From JAKPAM01 sp047601745 (GTDB taxonomy: Bacteria > Pseudomonadota > Gammaproteobacteria > Burkholderiales > Burkholderiaceae_E): a stretch of DNA of 64,000 nucleotides. The notes under the pieces were generated by a model. That model was not told the origin of the DNA, did not search any database, and was given only the letters and a program-made list of their open reading frames with translations. Position 1 is the first letter of the stretch; every line of letters starts with the position of its first letter. The stretch lies in contig JASGIS010000001.1 of assembly GCA_047601745.1 (NCBI GenBank), positions 930,001 through 994,000 on the forward strand, given 5' to 3'. The translations under genes were made by a program, and so were the position numbers. This document shows positions 35,167 to 44,027 of this stretch, piece by piece.

Positions 35167-36642
35167 TCAGAGCTGCGCGTACACCGCCTTCATCTGCGTG
35201 TACAGCTCGATCGACTCCTTGCCGTACTCGCGGCCCCAGCCGGACTGCTTGTAGCCGCCGAACGGCATCGCCGGATCGAGCACGCCGTGCGTGTTGATCC
35301 ACACGGTGCCGGCCTTGAGCATCGCCGCCATCTTGTGCGCCTTGCTCAGGTCGCGCGTCCAGACGCTGGCCGCCAGCCCATAAGGAGTGTCGTTGGCGAC
35401 GCGCGCGAGTTCCTCGAGGTCGTCGACCGGCTGCGCGACCAGCACCGGACCGAAGATTTCTTCGCGCACGACGCGCATGCCTTCGTTGACGTCCAGCATC
35501 ACCGTCGGTTCGACGAAGTAACCGCGATCGCCGATGCGTCCGCCGCCGGTAACGATGCGCGCGCCTTCGTCGCGGCCGGTCTTGATGTAGCCGGTCACGC
35601 GATCGAACTGCGTGCTCGACACCAGCGGCCCCATCTGCGCGTTCGGATCGCCGCCCGCCGCGACCTTGATGTTCTTGGCGACCTGGCTGACGCCGTCGAC
35701 GACGCGATCGAACACCTTGCGATCGGCATACAGCCGCGAGCCGGCCACGCAGACCTGGCCGCTGTTGAAGAAGATCGCGTTGGCCGAACCGGCGATCGCC
35801 GCATCGATGTCGGCGTCGGCCAGCACGATGTTCGGCGACTTGCCGCCCAGCTCCAGCGACACCTTCTTCAGATTGCCCGACGCGGCCTGCACGATCAGCT
35901 TGCCGACCTCGGTCGAGCCGGTGAACGCGATCTTGTCGACGCCCGGATGCCCGGACAGCGCGGCGCCGGCCGTGTGGCCGTAGCCGGGGATGATGTTGAT
36001 GACGCCTTCGGGCACGCCCGCCTCGATCATCAGTTCGCCCAGGCGCAGCGCGGTCAGCGGCGTCTCTTCGGCCGGCTTCAGGATCGACACGTTGCCGGTG
36101 GCCAGGCACGGCGCGACCTTCCACGACGCCATCAGCAGCGGGAAGTTCCACGGCACGACCTGCGCGCAGACGCCGACCGGCTCGCGCAGCGTGTACGCGT
36201 GCATCGACGGCAGGTTCGTCTGCGTCGTCGATCCTTCGAGCTTGTCGCACCAGCCCGCGTAGTAGCGGAACGACTGCGCGGCCAGCGCGACGTCGACGGC
36301 CAGCGCCAGCGACACCGGCTTGCCGTTGTCCAGCGATTCGAGCATCGCCAGCTCCTGCGCGTGATCGTCGATCAGTTCGCCGATCCGCCACAGGATCCGC
36401 GAGCGCGCGGCCGGCGGCAGCGCCGCCCATTTCGGAAACGCCGCGCGCGCGGCGGCCACGGCCAGATCGACGTCGGCCGCGTCGCCCTCGGCCACGCGCG
36501 CCAGCACTTCGCCGGTGGCCGGGTTGAAGACGTCGAAGGTCTTGCCGGACTGCGCCGGCTGCCAACGGCCATTGATCAGCAGCGGCCGCGGCGTCTGAGC
36601 CATGCGCTGCGCGATCGATTGCAGGTTCTCGGGGGCATTCAT
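35167..36642 (-). CDS. Aldehyde dehydrogenase (NAD+), ALDH2-like
   Basis: A 491-residue classical aldehyde dehydrogenase. The catalytic Asn lies in VVPWNFPLL, Glu264 in VSLELGGKSP, and the nucleophile Cys298 in NSGQVCVAGSR. The length and motifs match phenylacetaldehyde/betaine/retinal-type ALDHs, which oxidise aldehydes to acids with NAD(P)+ in the cytoplasm. A GGAGACACCCG ribosome binding site precedes the ATG. It stands alone; the 235 bp upstream separates it from yaeQ, which ends toward it on the same strand. The physiological aldehyde is not indicated. Confidence 0.93.
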   Translation of the reverse strand: MNAPENLQSIAQRMAQTPRPLLINGRWQPAQSGKTFDVFNPATGEVLARVAEGDAADVDLAVAAARAAFPKWAALPPAARSRILWRIGELIDDHAQELAMLESLDNGKPVSLALAVDVALAAQSFRYYAGWCDKLEGSTTQTNLPSMHAYTLREPVGVCAQVVPWNFPLLMASWKVAPCLATGNVSILKPAEETPLTALRLGELMIEAGVPEGVINIIPGYGHTAGAALSGHPGVDKIAFTGSTEVGKLIVQAASGNLKKVSLELGGKSPNIVLADADIDAAIAGSANAIFFNSGQVCVAGSRLYADRKVFDRVVDGVSQVAKNIKVAAGGDPNAQMGPLVSSTQFDRVTGYIKTGRDEGARIVTGGGRIGDRGYFVEPTVMLDVNEGMRVVREEIFGPVLVAQPVDDLEELARVANDTPYGLAASVWTRDLSKAHKMAAMLKAGTVWINTHGVLDPAMPFGGYKQSGWGREYGKESIELYTQMKAVYAQL

Positions 36643-36805
36643 CGGGTGTCTCCTCTTGGGTGGGTACGGCGATGGCGGCGTCCAGAGCCGATCGGCCCGG
36701 CGCGGGCGAACGAAGCGTCGCTATGCTCTCGTCACTATAGCGGCAATGGTCCTGGGCGAATACCTCGACCCTGCTGCCGGCGCGGCGGCAGCAGGAGCCG
36801 TTCAC

Positions 36806-36847
36806 ACGGGGATCGAACCCATGCCGAGGGGTGAAGCCCCATTCGGC
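36806..36847 (-). terminator. yaeQ 3' stem-loop next to a tRNA T-arm-like sequence
   Basis: GCCGA/TCGGC and GGGG/CCCC (36823-36847) form a two-part stem with a 5-base loop and a 2-base bulge, 31 bp after the yaeQ stop. Next to it, read on the - strand, 36806-36822 is a 5-bp stem closing a 7-base TTCGATC loop, the shape of a tRNA T-arm. No matching acceptor or anticodon arm is found, so I do not call a tRNA. Confidence 0.45.
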
Positions 36848-36877
36848 CAGCGCGTCCCTGATTCGATCGGCGCGCCC

Positions 36878-37435
36878 CTAGTGTCGTGAATCAGCGCGCG
36901 TCAGCAGCGAGGTCGTGACCACGGTGACGCTGCGCTCGCCGGAGCTGAGCAGCACCTGTCCGTCCTGGATCGTCGCCGACAGGCGCATCGTGCGTTCGGC
37001 CATGTCGGCCAGCGCCAGCGGACCGGGCACGTCGATCGAGACGACCGACAGCGACGCGATGCGCCGCATCGCCGCGGCGTTCTGCGACCACCACGCGTCG
37101 GCCTTGCGCCCGCCGTACGCGTAGACGTCGACCGCGACCGCTCGCCCGGCCGCCTTGCGCAGCACGCGCTCGTCGGGCAGGCCCACCTCGATCCATTGCT
37201 CGATCGCGCCGGTCAGGTCCCTGCGCCACAGGTCGGGTTCGTCACCGGTCGACAGGCCGGCACCGAAGGCCAGCGCCGGATCGGCGTTCAGCGCGAAGGC
37301 GATCAGCCGCATCATCATCCGCTCCTCGGTCTCGGACGGATGACGGGCCAGCGTCAGCAGGTGGTCGGCGTAGTAGGACCGATCGAGATCGGCGACCGAC
37401 AGTTCGGCCTTGTAGACGGTCGCGCGCAATGCCAT
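36878..37435 (-). CDS. yaeQ: YaeQ family protein
   Basis: A 185-residue cytoplasmic protein of the YaeQ family at its usual length. It starts MALRATVYKAELSVADLDRSYYADH, followed by LARHPSETEERMMMRLIAFAL and GDEPDLWRRDLTGAIEQWIEVG, all strongly conserved in YaeQ. The fold is related to restriction-endonuclease-like (PD-(D/E)XK) proteins, and E. coli YaeQ was reported to compensate for RfaH loss. Its molecular function remains uncertain. It starts 16 bp after the stop of the MFS gene on the same strand and is probably co-transcribed with it. Confidence 0.93.
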   Translation of the reverse strand: MALRATVYKAELSVADLDRSYYADHLLTLARHPSETEERMMMRLIAFALNADPALAFGAGLSTGDEPDLWRRDLTGAIEQWIEVGLPDERVLRKAAGRAVAVDVYAYGGRKADAWWSQNAAAMRRIASLSVVSIDVPGPLALADMAERTMRLSATIQDGQVLLSSGERSVTVVTTSLLTRADSRH

Positions 37436-37451
37436 CGGAATCGGTCCCTCG

Positions 37452-38747
37452 TCACGCGCCGGTCAGGCCGCCCGCAAGCGGCGCGCCGCGCAGCCATCGG
37501 CGCTGGCGCAGCAGCAGCCACAGCGCGATCGCGCCGTTCAGCAGGTTCCACGCGATGCCGTTGATGAACGCCGCATGATAGGAACCGGTCAGGTCGAACA
37601 CCTTGCCGCTGAGCCAGCCGCCCAGCGCCATGCCCAGCAGCGTCGCCATCAGCACGGTGCTGACGCGCGTGCCGGCTTCGCGGCCCGGAAAGAAGTCGCG
37701 CACGATGATCGCGTACGACGGCACGATCCCGCCCTGGAACAGGCCGAACAGCGCCGATGCCAGGTACAGCGCGAGCAGGCCGTCCGACGGCAGGAACATC
37801 AGCAGCGCGATGCCCTGCAGCACCGAGCCGAGCAGCAGCGTGCGCAGCCCGCCGATGCGGTCGCAGATCAAGCCCGATACCAGCCGGCTGACGATGCCGC
37901 AGGCCAGCATCAGCGACAGCATCTGCGCGCCGCGCGCCGGGCCGTAGCCGAGGTCGCCGCAGAACGCGACGATGTGCACCTGCGGCATCGACATCGCGAC
38001 GCAGCAGGCGATGCCGGCGATGATCAGCAGCACGAACAGGCGATCGCGCGACATGCCCAGCGGACGTTCGAGCGCGGCCGGCGACGGCGCGGCGGCGGCC
38101 CCGTTCGCGGGCTGCGACGCGGCCGACAGCAGGGCCTCGGGCGGACGGCGGCGCAGCAGCAGCGACAGCGGCACCATCGTCACCAGGCAGAACACGCCGA
38201 TCCCCGCGTACGTCTGGCGCCAGCCCACGGTCTCGACGTAGTGCTGGACGATCGGCGGCCAGACGGCCCCGGCCAGGTAGTTGCCGCTCGCGCAGATCGC
38301 GACGGCGATGCCGCGCAGGCGGCGGAACCAGAACGACACGTCGGTGACCAGCGGCCCGAACGTGCACGAGCTGCCGAGCGCGCCGATCAGCACGCCGTTG
38401 GCCAGCGCGAACTGCCAGATCGAACCGGACCAGGACGCGACGACACCGCCGACGCCGAGCATCATCGAACCGAACACCAGCGGCACGCCGACGCCGAACC
38501 GGTCGGCCAGCCGCCCCATCAGGATGCCGCCGACGCCGAAGCCCAGCAGCAGCATCGTGTACGGCAGCGACGCGCCCGAACGATCGATGCCGAAATCGGC
38601 CTGCACGGCCGGCAGCACGACGACGATCGCGTACATGCTGGCTCCGCCGATCGTCATCAACGCCAGTGCGATCGCCAGCCGCCACCACGCATAGCGGGAA
38701 TCGAGCAGGGCCAGCGCGTCGTCGTCGCGCCGGGTGGGGTCGGTCAT
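37452..38747 (-). CDS. MFS transporter, monocarboxylate (OFA-like) type
   Basis: A 431-residue, 12-helix MFS carrier. The helix 1 region reads MTIGGASMYAIVVVLPAVQADFG. The RLADRFGVG loop is MFS motif A, and the central cytoplasmic loop (about residues 195-225) is Ala/Pro-rich. It resembles bacterial monocarboxylate/oxalate-formate family carriers. The ATG at 38747 follows TGGAGACGCG. It is divergent from the GGDEF/EAL gene across 226 bp and precedes yaeQ in the same transcript. Confidence 0.87.
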   Translation of the reverse strand: MTDPTRRDDDALALLDSRYAWWRLAIALALMTIGGASMYAIVVVLPAVQADFGIDRSGASLPYTMLLLGFGVGGILMGRLADRFGVGVPLVFGSMMLGVGGVVASWSGSIWQFALANGVLIGALGSSCTFGPLVTDVSFWFRRLRGIAVAICASGNYLAGAVWPPIVQHYVETVGWRQTYAGIGVFCLVTMVPLSLLLRRRPPEALLSAASQPANGAAAAPSPAALERPLGMSRDRLFVLLIIAGIACCVAMSMPQVHIVAFCGDLGYGPARGAQMLSLMLACGIVSRLVSGLICDRIGGLRTLLLGSVLQGIALLMFLPSDGLLALYLASALFGLFQGGIVPSYAIIVRDFFPGREAGTRVSTVLMATLLGMALGGWLSGKVFDLTGSYHAAFINGIAWNLLNGAIALWLLLRQRRWLRGAPLAGGLTGA

Positions 38748-38973
38748 CGCGTCTCCAGGATCGGCGGGCCGGGCCGGGCCGCGTCCGGCGGCGCCCGCAA
38801 GCCGCACTATAACGGAGCGGCGGGCGGCGGCGTCATGCACCGTTCTTGGCTGGGTTTCGTTCAACCAACCTTGACGAAAGTGGCCGATTAACCAAAAGAA
38901 ATAGACAATACAAACTGTGCATCCTTCGAAAGGACGGTGCGCCGGCGCCATGTGGTGCCTTGGAGAGACAACG

Positions 38974-41340
38974 ATGACGGCTTCGCCTGCGAGCCCGCCC
39001 ATGCCGCAGCGCTGGGCTGACAGCCTGCGCGTTTATCGATCCGCCGACGGCGCCGCGGCCGAGATCCGCGCGCGTCATCTGCAGGAGATGGTCGCGCTGA
39101 CGCCGCTGGCGGTCGGCATCGGCCTGCTCGACGGCATGCTGCTGATCGCGGGACTCGGCGAATTCGGGCTGGCCAATGGTTCGCTGTGGTGGTTCGCGGC
39201 GCTGACCTCGTTGTCGATGCTGGTATTGGCGCGCTGGCGCCACCAGCGCAATCGGCGGACCGGGCGCGCATCGGTCAGGGCGATGCGCCGCGCGAGCCTG
39301 TATGCGACGATCTTCGCTCTGATCTGGTGCGTGCCGCCGCTGCTGTGGGTACCGATGGCCGACCCCTGGCAGCAGATGATGATCGCGCTGGTCACGCTGG
39401 GCGTGATCGGCGGCGGCGCGTACCTGCTGTCCAGCGTGCCGCGGGCGTCGTTGTCGCTGGTGGCGGTGCTCGGCACTGCCGCGACGGTGACGCTGCTGCT
39501 GTCGACCAACCCGCTGCGCGTCTGGCTGCTGGCGCTGCTGGCCACGTACCTGGTGGTCGTGACCGTCACGACGCTGTGGATGAGCGTCGTCGCGACCGCG
39601 AGGCTGGTGTCCGAACGCCGCGCGTCGCACCAGGAGCAGGTGGTCGGCCTGCTGCTGCGGGATTTCGAGACGCACTATCCGATCGCCCTGTGCGAGCTGG
39701 ACCCTCGGGGCTGCCTGCGGCACGTGTCGGACAAACTCGCGTCGCTGCTGAGGATGCCGGTCGCCCAGCTCGACGGCCGGCCGCTGTCGAACCTGCTCGA
39801 ACCGCCGGCCGGCGCGATCTGCAAGCCGCCCGGCCAGGCCGGCGAAACCCTGCCGCTCGCGCAGTGGTTCGCGCAGGGCCGGCCGTTCCGGGACGTCCTG
39901 CTGGTCCAGCACGCGCCCGCCGGGCCGCGCTGGTGGTCATTGACGGCGACGCCGGTGTTCGACGATGCCGGACACCTGCGCCATTGGCAGGGCGTCGTCG
40001 CCGACGTGACCGGCGAGCAGGTGGCGCAGGAGCGGCTCGAACGGCTCGCCCTCCACGATACGCTGACCGGCCTGCCGAACCGGCTGCAGCTTCGCGAACG
40101 CCTGACGGGCATCCTCGCGACGCCCGGCCGCCAGGCGGCGCTGCTGTGCCTGGACCTGGACAATTTCAAGACGATCAACGACTCGCTCGGCCACTCGGTC
40201 GGCGATGCCGTGCTGCAGGCGGTGGCCGAACGCCTGCGCGATACCGCGCGGCCGCAGGATCTGGTCGTCCGGCTCGGCGGCGACGAGTTCGCGGTCCTGC
40301 TCGACGAGCCGCTGGTCGGCGCCGACGCCTTCGCGCTCGCGCAGCGCCTGCTCGACACGCTCGACGCGCCTTGCGTGGCGCGCGGCCATTCGCTGCGGAT
40401 GTCGGCCAGCGTCGGCGTGGCGCTGCTGCCCGAGCACGGCGCGCAGTTCGACGAAGCATTGGGCAATGCCGACCTCGCGCTGTACGCGGCCAAGGCGCAG
40501 GGCCGCACGCGCTGGGCGGCCTTCCAGCCGATGCTGGCCGAGCGCAACCATCGGCGCCGCAAGATCGAGCAGGGCCTGCGGCACGCGCTGACCCGCGACG
40601 AATTGAGCCTGGACTGGCAGTTGCAGGTCGACATCGATGACTGGTCGCTGGCCGGCGCCGAAGCCCTGCTGCGCTGGCAGCACACCGAGCTGGGCAGCGT
40701 CGGTCCCGACGAGTTCATTCCGGTGGCCGAGGAAAGCGGCCTGATCATCGAGCTGGGCCGGTGGGCGCTGCGCCAGGCCTGCCTGCAGGCCGTCGAACAG
40801 CTATCGCTGCGCAAGGTCTCGGTCAACGTATCGCCGGCGCAACTGATGAACGCCGATTTCGTGACCGTCGTGCGGCACGCGCTGGCCGAATCCGGACTGC
40901 AGCCGCAGCGGCTCGAGCTGGAGATCACCGAATCGCTGTTCCTGGACGCCTCGCCGACCGCGGTGCAGACGCTGCACGCGCTCAAACGCCTGGGCGTGGG
41001 CATCGCGCTGGACGACTTCGGCACCGGCTATTCGTCGCTGGCTTACCTGCGCCGCTTCCCGTTCGATACGCTGAAGATCGATCGCGGGTTCGTCGGCGAA
41101 CTGTCGCAGCGCGGCGATGCGCTGGCGATCGTGCACACGATCATCGAGCTGGCGCGCAAGCTGGGCATGGACACGGTGGCCGAGGGAGTCGAGGAACCGG
41201 CGCAGCTCGAAGTGCTCGCGCGCGCCGGCTGCGGCGCGATGCAGGGTTACCTGGCTGCCCGGCCGATGCCGCTGCCGACGCTGACGGCCGAATGCCTGCG
41301 CTGGACGACGGCGGACCGCCCGCAGTTCTCGAACGCCTGA
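38974..41340 (+). CDS. GGDEF-EAL bifunctional cyclic di-GMP protein with PAS domain
   Basis: A 788-residue inner-membrane signalling protein. A membrane domain (about residues 40-210, five to six helices) is followed by a PAS-like segment (about 225-345). Next is a GGDEF domain with intact GGDEF at 435-439 and NDSLGHSVGD upstream. An EAL domain follows with EAL at 563-565 and DDFGTGYSS near 680. Both active-site signatures are present, so it could make and degrade c-di-GMP, with one activity usually dominating. The ATG at 38974 has GGAGA seven bases upstream. The region 38871-38912 upstream is strikingly A+T-rich and contains TTGACG. Confidence 0.93.
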   Translation: MTASPASPPMPQRWADSLRVYRSADGAAAEIRARHLQEMVALTPLAVGIGLLDGMLLIAGLGEFGLANGSLWWFAALTSLSMLVLARWRHQRNRRTGRASVRAMRRASLYATIFALIWCVPPLLWVPMADPWQQMMIALVTLGVIGGGAYLLSSVPRASLSLVAVLGTAATVTLLLSTNPLRVWLLALLATYLVVVTVTTLWMSVVATARLVSERRASHQEQVVGLLLRDFETHYPIALCELDPRGCLRHVSDKLASLLRMPVAQLDGRPLSNLLEPPAGAICKPPGQAGETLPLAQWFAQGRPFRDVLLVQHAPAGPRWWSLTATPVFDDAGHLRHWQGVVADVTGEQVAQERLERLALHDTLTGLPNRLQLRERLTGILATPGRQAALLCLDLDNFKTINDSLGHSVGDAVLQAVAERLRDTARPQDLVVRLGGDEFAVLLDEPLVGADAFALAQRLLDTLDAPCVARGHSLRMSASVGVALLPEHGAQFDEALGNADLALYAAKAQGRTRWAAFQPMLAERNHRRRKIEQGLRHALTRDELSLDWQLQVDIDDWSLAGAEALLRWQHTELGSVGPDEFIPVAEESGLIIELGRWALRQACLQAVEQLSLRKVSVNVSPAQLMNADFVTVVRHALAESGLQPQRLELEITESLFLDASPTAVQTLHALKRLGVGIALDDFGTGYSSLAYLRRFPFDTLKIDRGFVGELSQRGDALAIVHTIIELARKLGMDTVAEGVEEPAQLEVLARAGCGAMQGYLAARPMPLPTLTAECLRWTTADRPQFSNA

Positions 41341-41343
41341 CGG

Positions 41344-41363
41344 CGGCGGCGGCAGCGCCGCCG
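41344..41363. terminator. GC hairpin between convergent genes
   Basis: CGGCGGC (41344-41350) pairs with GCCGCCG (41357-41363) around a 6-base loop, immediately after the GGDEF-EAL stop and before the stop of the convergent DUF1328 gene. It has a strong stem but no adjacent U-run in either direction. Confidence 0.45.
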
Positions 41364-41367
41364 GACG

Positions 41368-41538
41368 CTAAGGTTTTCGGCCGTTGATCAACGCCATCAG
41401 GCCGGTGATGACGAACACGGCGACGGCGATGAAGAACAGGACCTTGGCGATCCCGACCGCGCTGGCGGCGATGCCGCCGAATCCGAAGATCCCGGCGATG
41501 ATCGCGATGATGAAGAACGTAACCGCCCAACTCAACAT
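41368..41538 (-). CDS. DUF1328 small membrane protein (YtjA-like)
   Basis: A 56-residue protein with two hydrophobic helices, beginning MLSWAVTFFIIAIIAGIFGFGGIAASAVGIAKVLFFI, here residues 1-37, a pattern conserved in the DUF1328/YtjA family. Such proteins are widespread, often stress-induced, and of unknown function. The ATG at 41538 follows a GGAGAGGTG ribosome binding site. It is a single gene, convergent with the GGDEF-EAL gene and separated from the helicase gene by 98 bp. Confidence 0.9.
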   Translation of the reverse strand: MLSWAVTFFIIAIIAGIFGFGGIAASAVGIAKVLFFIAVAVFVITGLMALINGRKP

Positions 41539-41636
41539 GGCACCTCTCCGACAAATACGAGGACGGTCCATCGTCGCAGCCGGAGCGGAGTCGACCTATA
41601 AGCGGAACGCGGGAAGCGATGTCGGCAACGGCCTAC

Positions 41637-44027
41637 TTACCACATCCGCCTGATCCGAGCGGCCAGGTCGGGCACCAGCGCCGCGCCGCGAGCCGGCGAA
41701 TTCGACGCCGGCCCGGCACCACGGGCCGACGGGGTGCCGTCCACACCGGTCCGCGCCAGATGTTCGTCGACGCTCGCCCGCAGCGCCGCGGCCTGCTCGC
41801 GCCCCGGCCGGTCCAGGCACGCCATCACCGCCGGCGTCAGGAACCGGCTGCGCGCGCCGGTGACGTAGGTCGGCCCGTGGCGCGCCTGCTGCGTCACGTA
41901 GTAGCGCTGCGGCTCGATCAGTTCGAGCTGGTTGCGCGCGCGCGTCAGCGCCACGTACAGCAGCCGGCGCTCTTCTTCGATCGCCGACGGACGGCTGGTC
42001 GCGAACTCGTTCGGATAAGTGCCGTCGGCCACGTGCAGCAGATAGACCGAGTCCCACTCCTGCCCCTTGGCCGAGTGCACGGTCGACAGGATCAGGTAGT
42101 CCTCGTCGCGCAGCGCGGGCCCCGCCAGATCGCCGCTGGCCGACGGCGGGTCGAGCGTCAGCTCGGTCAGGAAGCGTTCGCGCGTGCCGAACTGCGTGGC
42201 CGCCGTCGCCAGCATGTCCAGGTCGGCCGCGCGCACGCCGGCGTCGTCGTAGCGCTGCATCAGGATCGGCTCGTACCAGGCGCGCACCGCGTCGACCTGC
42301 CCGGCCCCCCAGCGCGCGCCCGGAGCCGACAGCTCGATCAGCAGCGTGCGCAGCGCGGTGAACGCGGCGCGCGCGGGCGGCGGCGGCGAGTAATCGGCCA
42401 GCGTCCCGAAACCGCCGTCGCCCAGATGATCGAGGCAGCGCTGCGCGTTGACCGGCCCCATGCCGTCGAGCAGTTGCAGCGTGCGAAACGCCGCCAGCCC
42501 GTGACGCGGATTGTCGGCCCAGCGCAGCACGGCGAGCAGATCCTTGACGTGTGCGGCCTCGAGGAACTTGAGCCCGCCGTACTTGACGAACGGAATGTCG
42601 CGCCGCATCAGCTCGACCTCGAGCAGGTCGCTGTGGTGCGCGTTGCGGAACAGCACCGCCTGCTTGCGCAGCGCGATGCCGCACTCGCGGCGGCGCAGCA
42701 CCTCGTCGGCGACGCGGCAGGCCTGCGCATGCTCGTCCAGCACCGTCACCAGCCGCGGGCGGGCACCGGCGCCGGCACCGGCACCGGCACCACCAGCACT
42801 ACCGCCACTGCCACTGCCAACACCAACACCACCGGCACCCGCGTCGATGCCGGTCCGCGCGGGATCGGCGCCGCCGGACGCCCCGACCGACCGATGCGCG
42901 ACCAGCGTCTTCGGATACTGTCGCGCCGCCTCGGCCAGCAGCGCGTTGGCCACGTCCAGCACCGGTTGCACCGAACGGTAGTTGATCGACAGCGTCACCC
43001 GGTGCGCGGGCGGATCGAATGCGTCCGGAAAACGCAGGATGTTGTCGACGTCGGCCGCGCGGAACGCGTAGATCGACTGCGCATCGTCGCCGACCACCGT
43101 CAGTCCGCGCCCGTCGGGCTTGAGCGCGTGCAGGATCCGCGCCTGCAGGCGATTGGTGTCCTGGTACTCGTCGACCAGCACGTGGTCGAAGCGCGCGCCG
43201 ATCCGCGCGGCGATCGCCGGCTCGGCCATCGCCGCGTCCCACCACAGCAGCAGGTCGTCGTAGTCGAGCAGGCGCTGCTGCTGCTTGCGCTCCACGTAGC
43301 GGGCGAACAGCGCGCGCAGCGCGTCGGCCCAGTCCCTGCACCACGGAAACTGCTCGTCGAGCACCCGTTCGAGCGGATCGCCGCTGTTCACGCACAGCGA
43401 ATAGATCGCCAGGCAGGTGTCCTTGCGCGGGAACCGCTTGTGCGTGACGGCCAGTCCCGACTGCTGGCGCACGATGTCCATCAGGTCGGCGCTGTCGCCG
43501 CGGTCGATGACGCCGAAGTCCGGCGCCAGCCCCAGTTCTTCCGCGTGCAGACGCAGCAGCCGCGCGCCGATCGAGTGGAAGGTGCCGGCCCACGGCAGCC
43601 GCAACGCCGCGTCGGGCGCCGCGGACGCGCCGCGCCGCGAGGCCAGCGCCTGCGCGACCAGACGGCCCGCCCGGTGCGCCATTTCCTGCGCGGCACGGCG
43701 GCTGAACGTCATCAGCAGGATCCGCTGCGGATCGACGCCCTGCACGACGAGGAACGCGACCCGGTGCGCGAGCGTCGACGTCTTGCCGGTACCGGCACCG
43801 GCGATCACCAGCAGCGGCCCGGCTTCGACACCGCGGCCGGCGAGCGGCCGTCCCCAGGTCGCCGCCTCGCGCTGGCGGACATTGAGCGCATCGAGCCAGG
43901 CGGCCGCCGCTCCGTCGGCGGGGCCGCTCGCCGCGGCCGGCACATCCTGCACGGCCGGCACATCCTGCGCGGCCTGCGCGTCCGGCACCTCCGGCGCGTC
44001 GGCCAGCGTCGACGCGCCCACCGTCAC
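41637..44027 (-). CDS. UvrD/Rep family ATP-dependent DNA helicase
   Basis: A 796-residue SF1A helicase. Walker A is AGAGTGKTS at about 76-84, the motif Ia region is ILLMTFSRRAAQEM, Walker B is VLVDEYQDTN, and motif III is VVGDDAQSIYAFRAA. LSINYRSVQPVLD is motif IV, and STVHSAKGQEWDSVYLL and YVALTRARNQLEL are motifs V and VI. It unwinds DNA 3' to 5' in repair or restart. The start is a GTG overlapping the AMP nucleosidase stop (GTGA). The first ~40 residues are an Ala/Pro/Asp-rich tail with a duplicated VQDVPA. An unusual Gly/Ala/Ser/Val insert is encoded at about 42762-42840, after motif IV. It is longer than Rep (673) and UvrD (720). Confidence 0.9.
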   Translation of the reverse strand: MTVGASTLADAPEVPDAQAAQDVPAVQDVPAAASGPADGAAAAWLDALNVRQREAATWGRPLAGRGVEAGPLLVIAGAGTGKTSTLAHRVAFLVVQGVDPQRILLMTFSRRAAQEMAHRAGRLVAQALASRRGASAAPDAALRLPWAGTFHSIGARLLRLHAEELGLAPDFGVIDRGDSADLMDIVRQQSGLAVTHKRFPRKDTCLAIYSLCVNSGDPLERVLDEQFPWCRDWADALRALFARYVERKQQQRLLDYDDLLLWWDAAMAEPAIAARIGARFDHVLVDEYQDTNRLQARILHALKPDGRGLTVVGDDAQSIYAFRAADVDNILRFPDAFDPPAHRVTLSINYRSVQPVLDVANALLAEAARQYPKTLVAHRSVGASGGADPARTGIDAGAGGVGVGSGSGGSAGGAGAGAGAGARPRLVTVLDEHAQACRVADEVLRRRECGIALRKQAVLFRNAHHSDLLEVELMRRDIPFVKYGGLKFLEAAHVKDLLAVLRWADNPRHGLAAFRTLQLLDGMGPVNAQRCLDHLGDGGFGTLADYSPPPPARAAFTALRTLLIELSAPGARWGAGQVDAVRAWYEPILMQRYDDAGVRAADLDMLATAATQFGTRERFLTELTLDPPSASGDLAGPALRDEDYLILSTVHSAKGQEWDSVYLLHVADGTYPNEFATSRPSAIEEERRLLYVALTRARNQLELIEPQRYYVTQQARHGPTYVTGARSRFLTPAVMACLDRPGREQAAALRASVDEHLARTGVDGTPSARGAGPASNSPARGAALVPDLAARIRRMW
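42762..42840 (-). repeat. Low-complexity Gly-Ala insert in the helicase gene
   Basis: Repeated GGC/GCC/GGT/AGT triplets encode an almost pure Gly-Ala-Ser-Val stretch of about 26 residues between motif IV and the second half of domain 2A. Neighbouring sequence is ordinary helicase, so this looks like local repeat expansion in a surface loop. Confidence 0.85.

Noticed and set aside
36806..36880. tRNA gene on the - strand
   Set aside because: A T-arm-like element exists, but acceptor, D and anticodon arms cannot be formed at the right distances.
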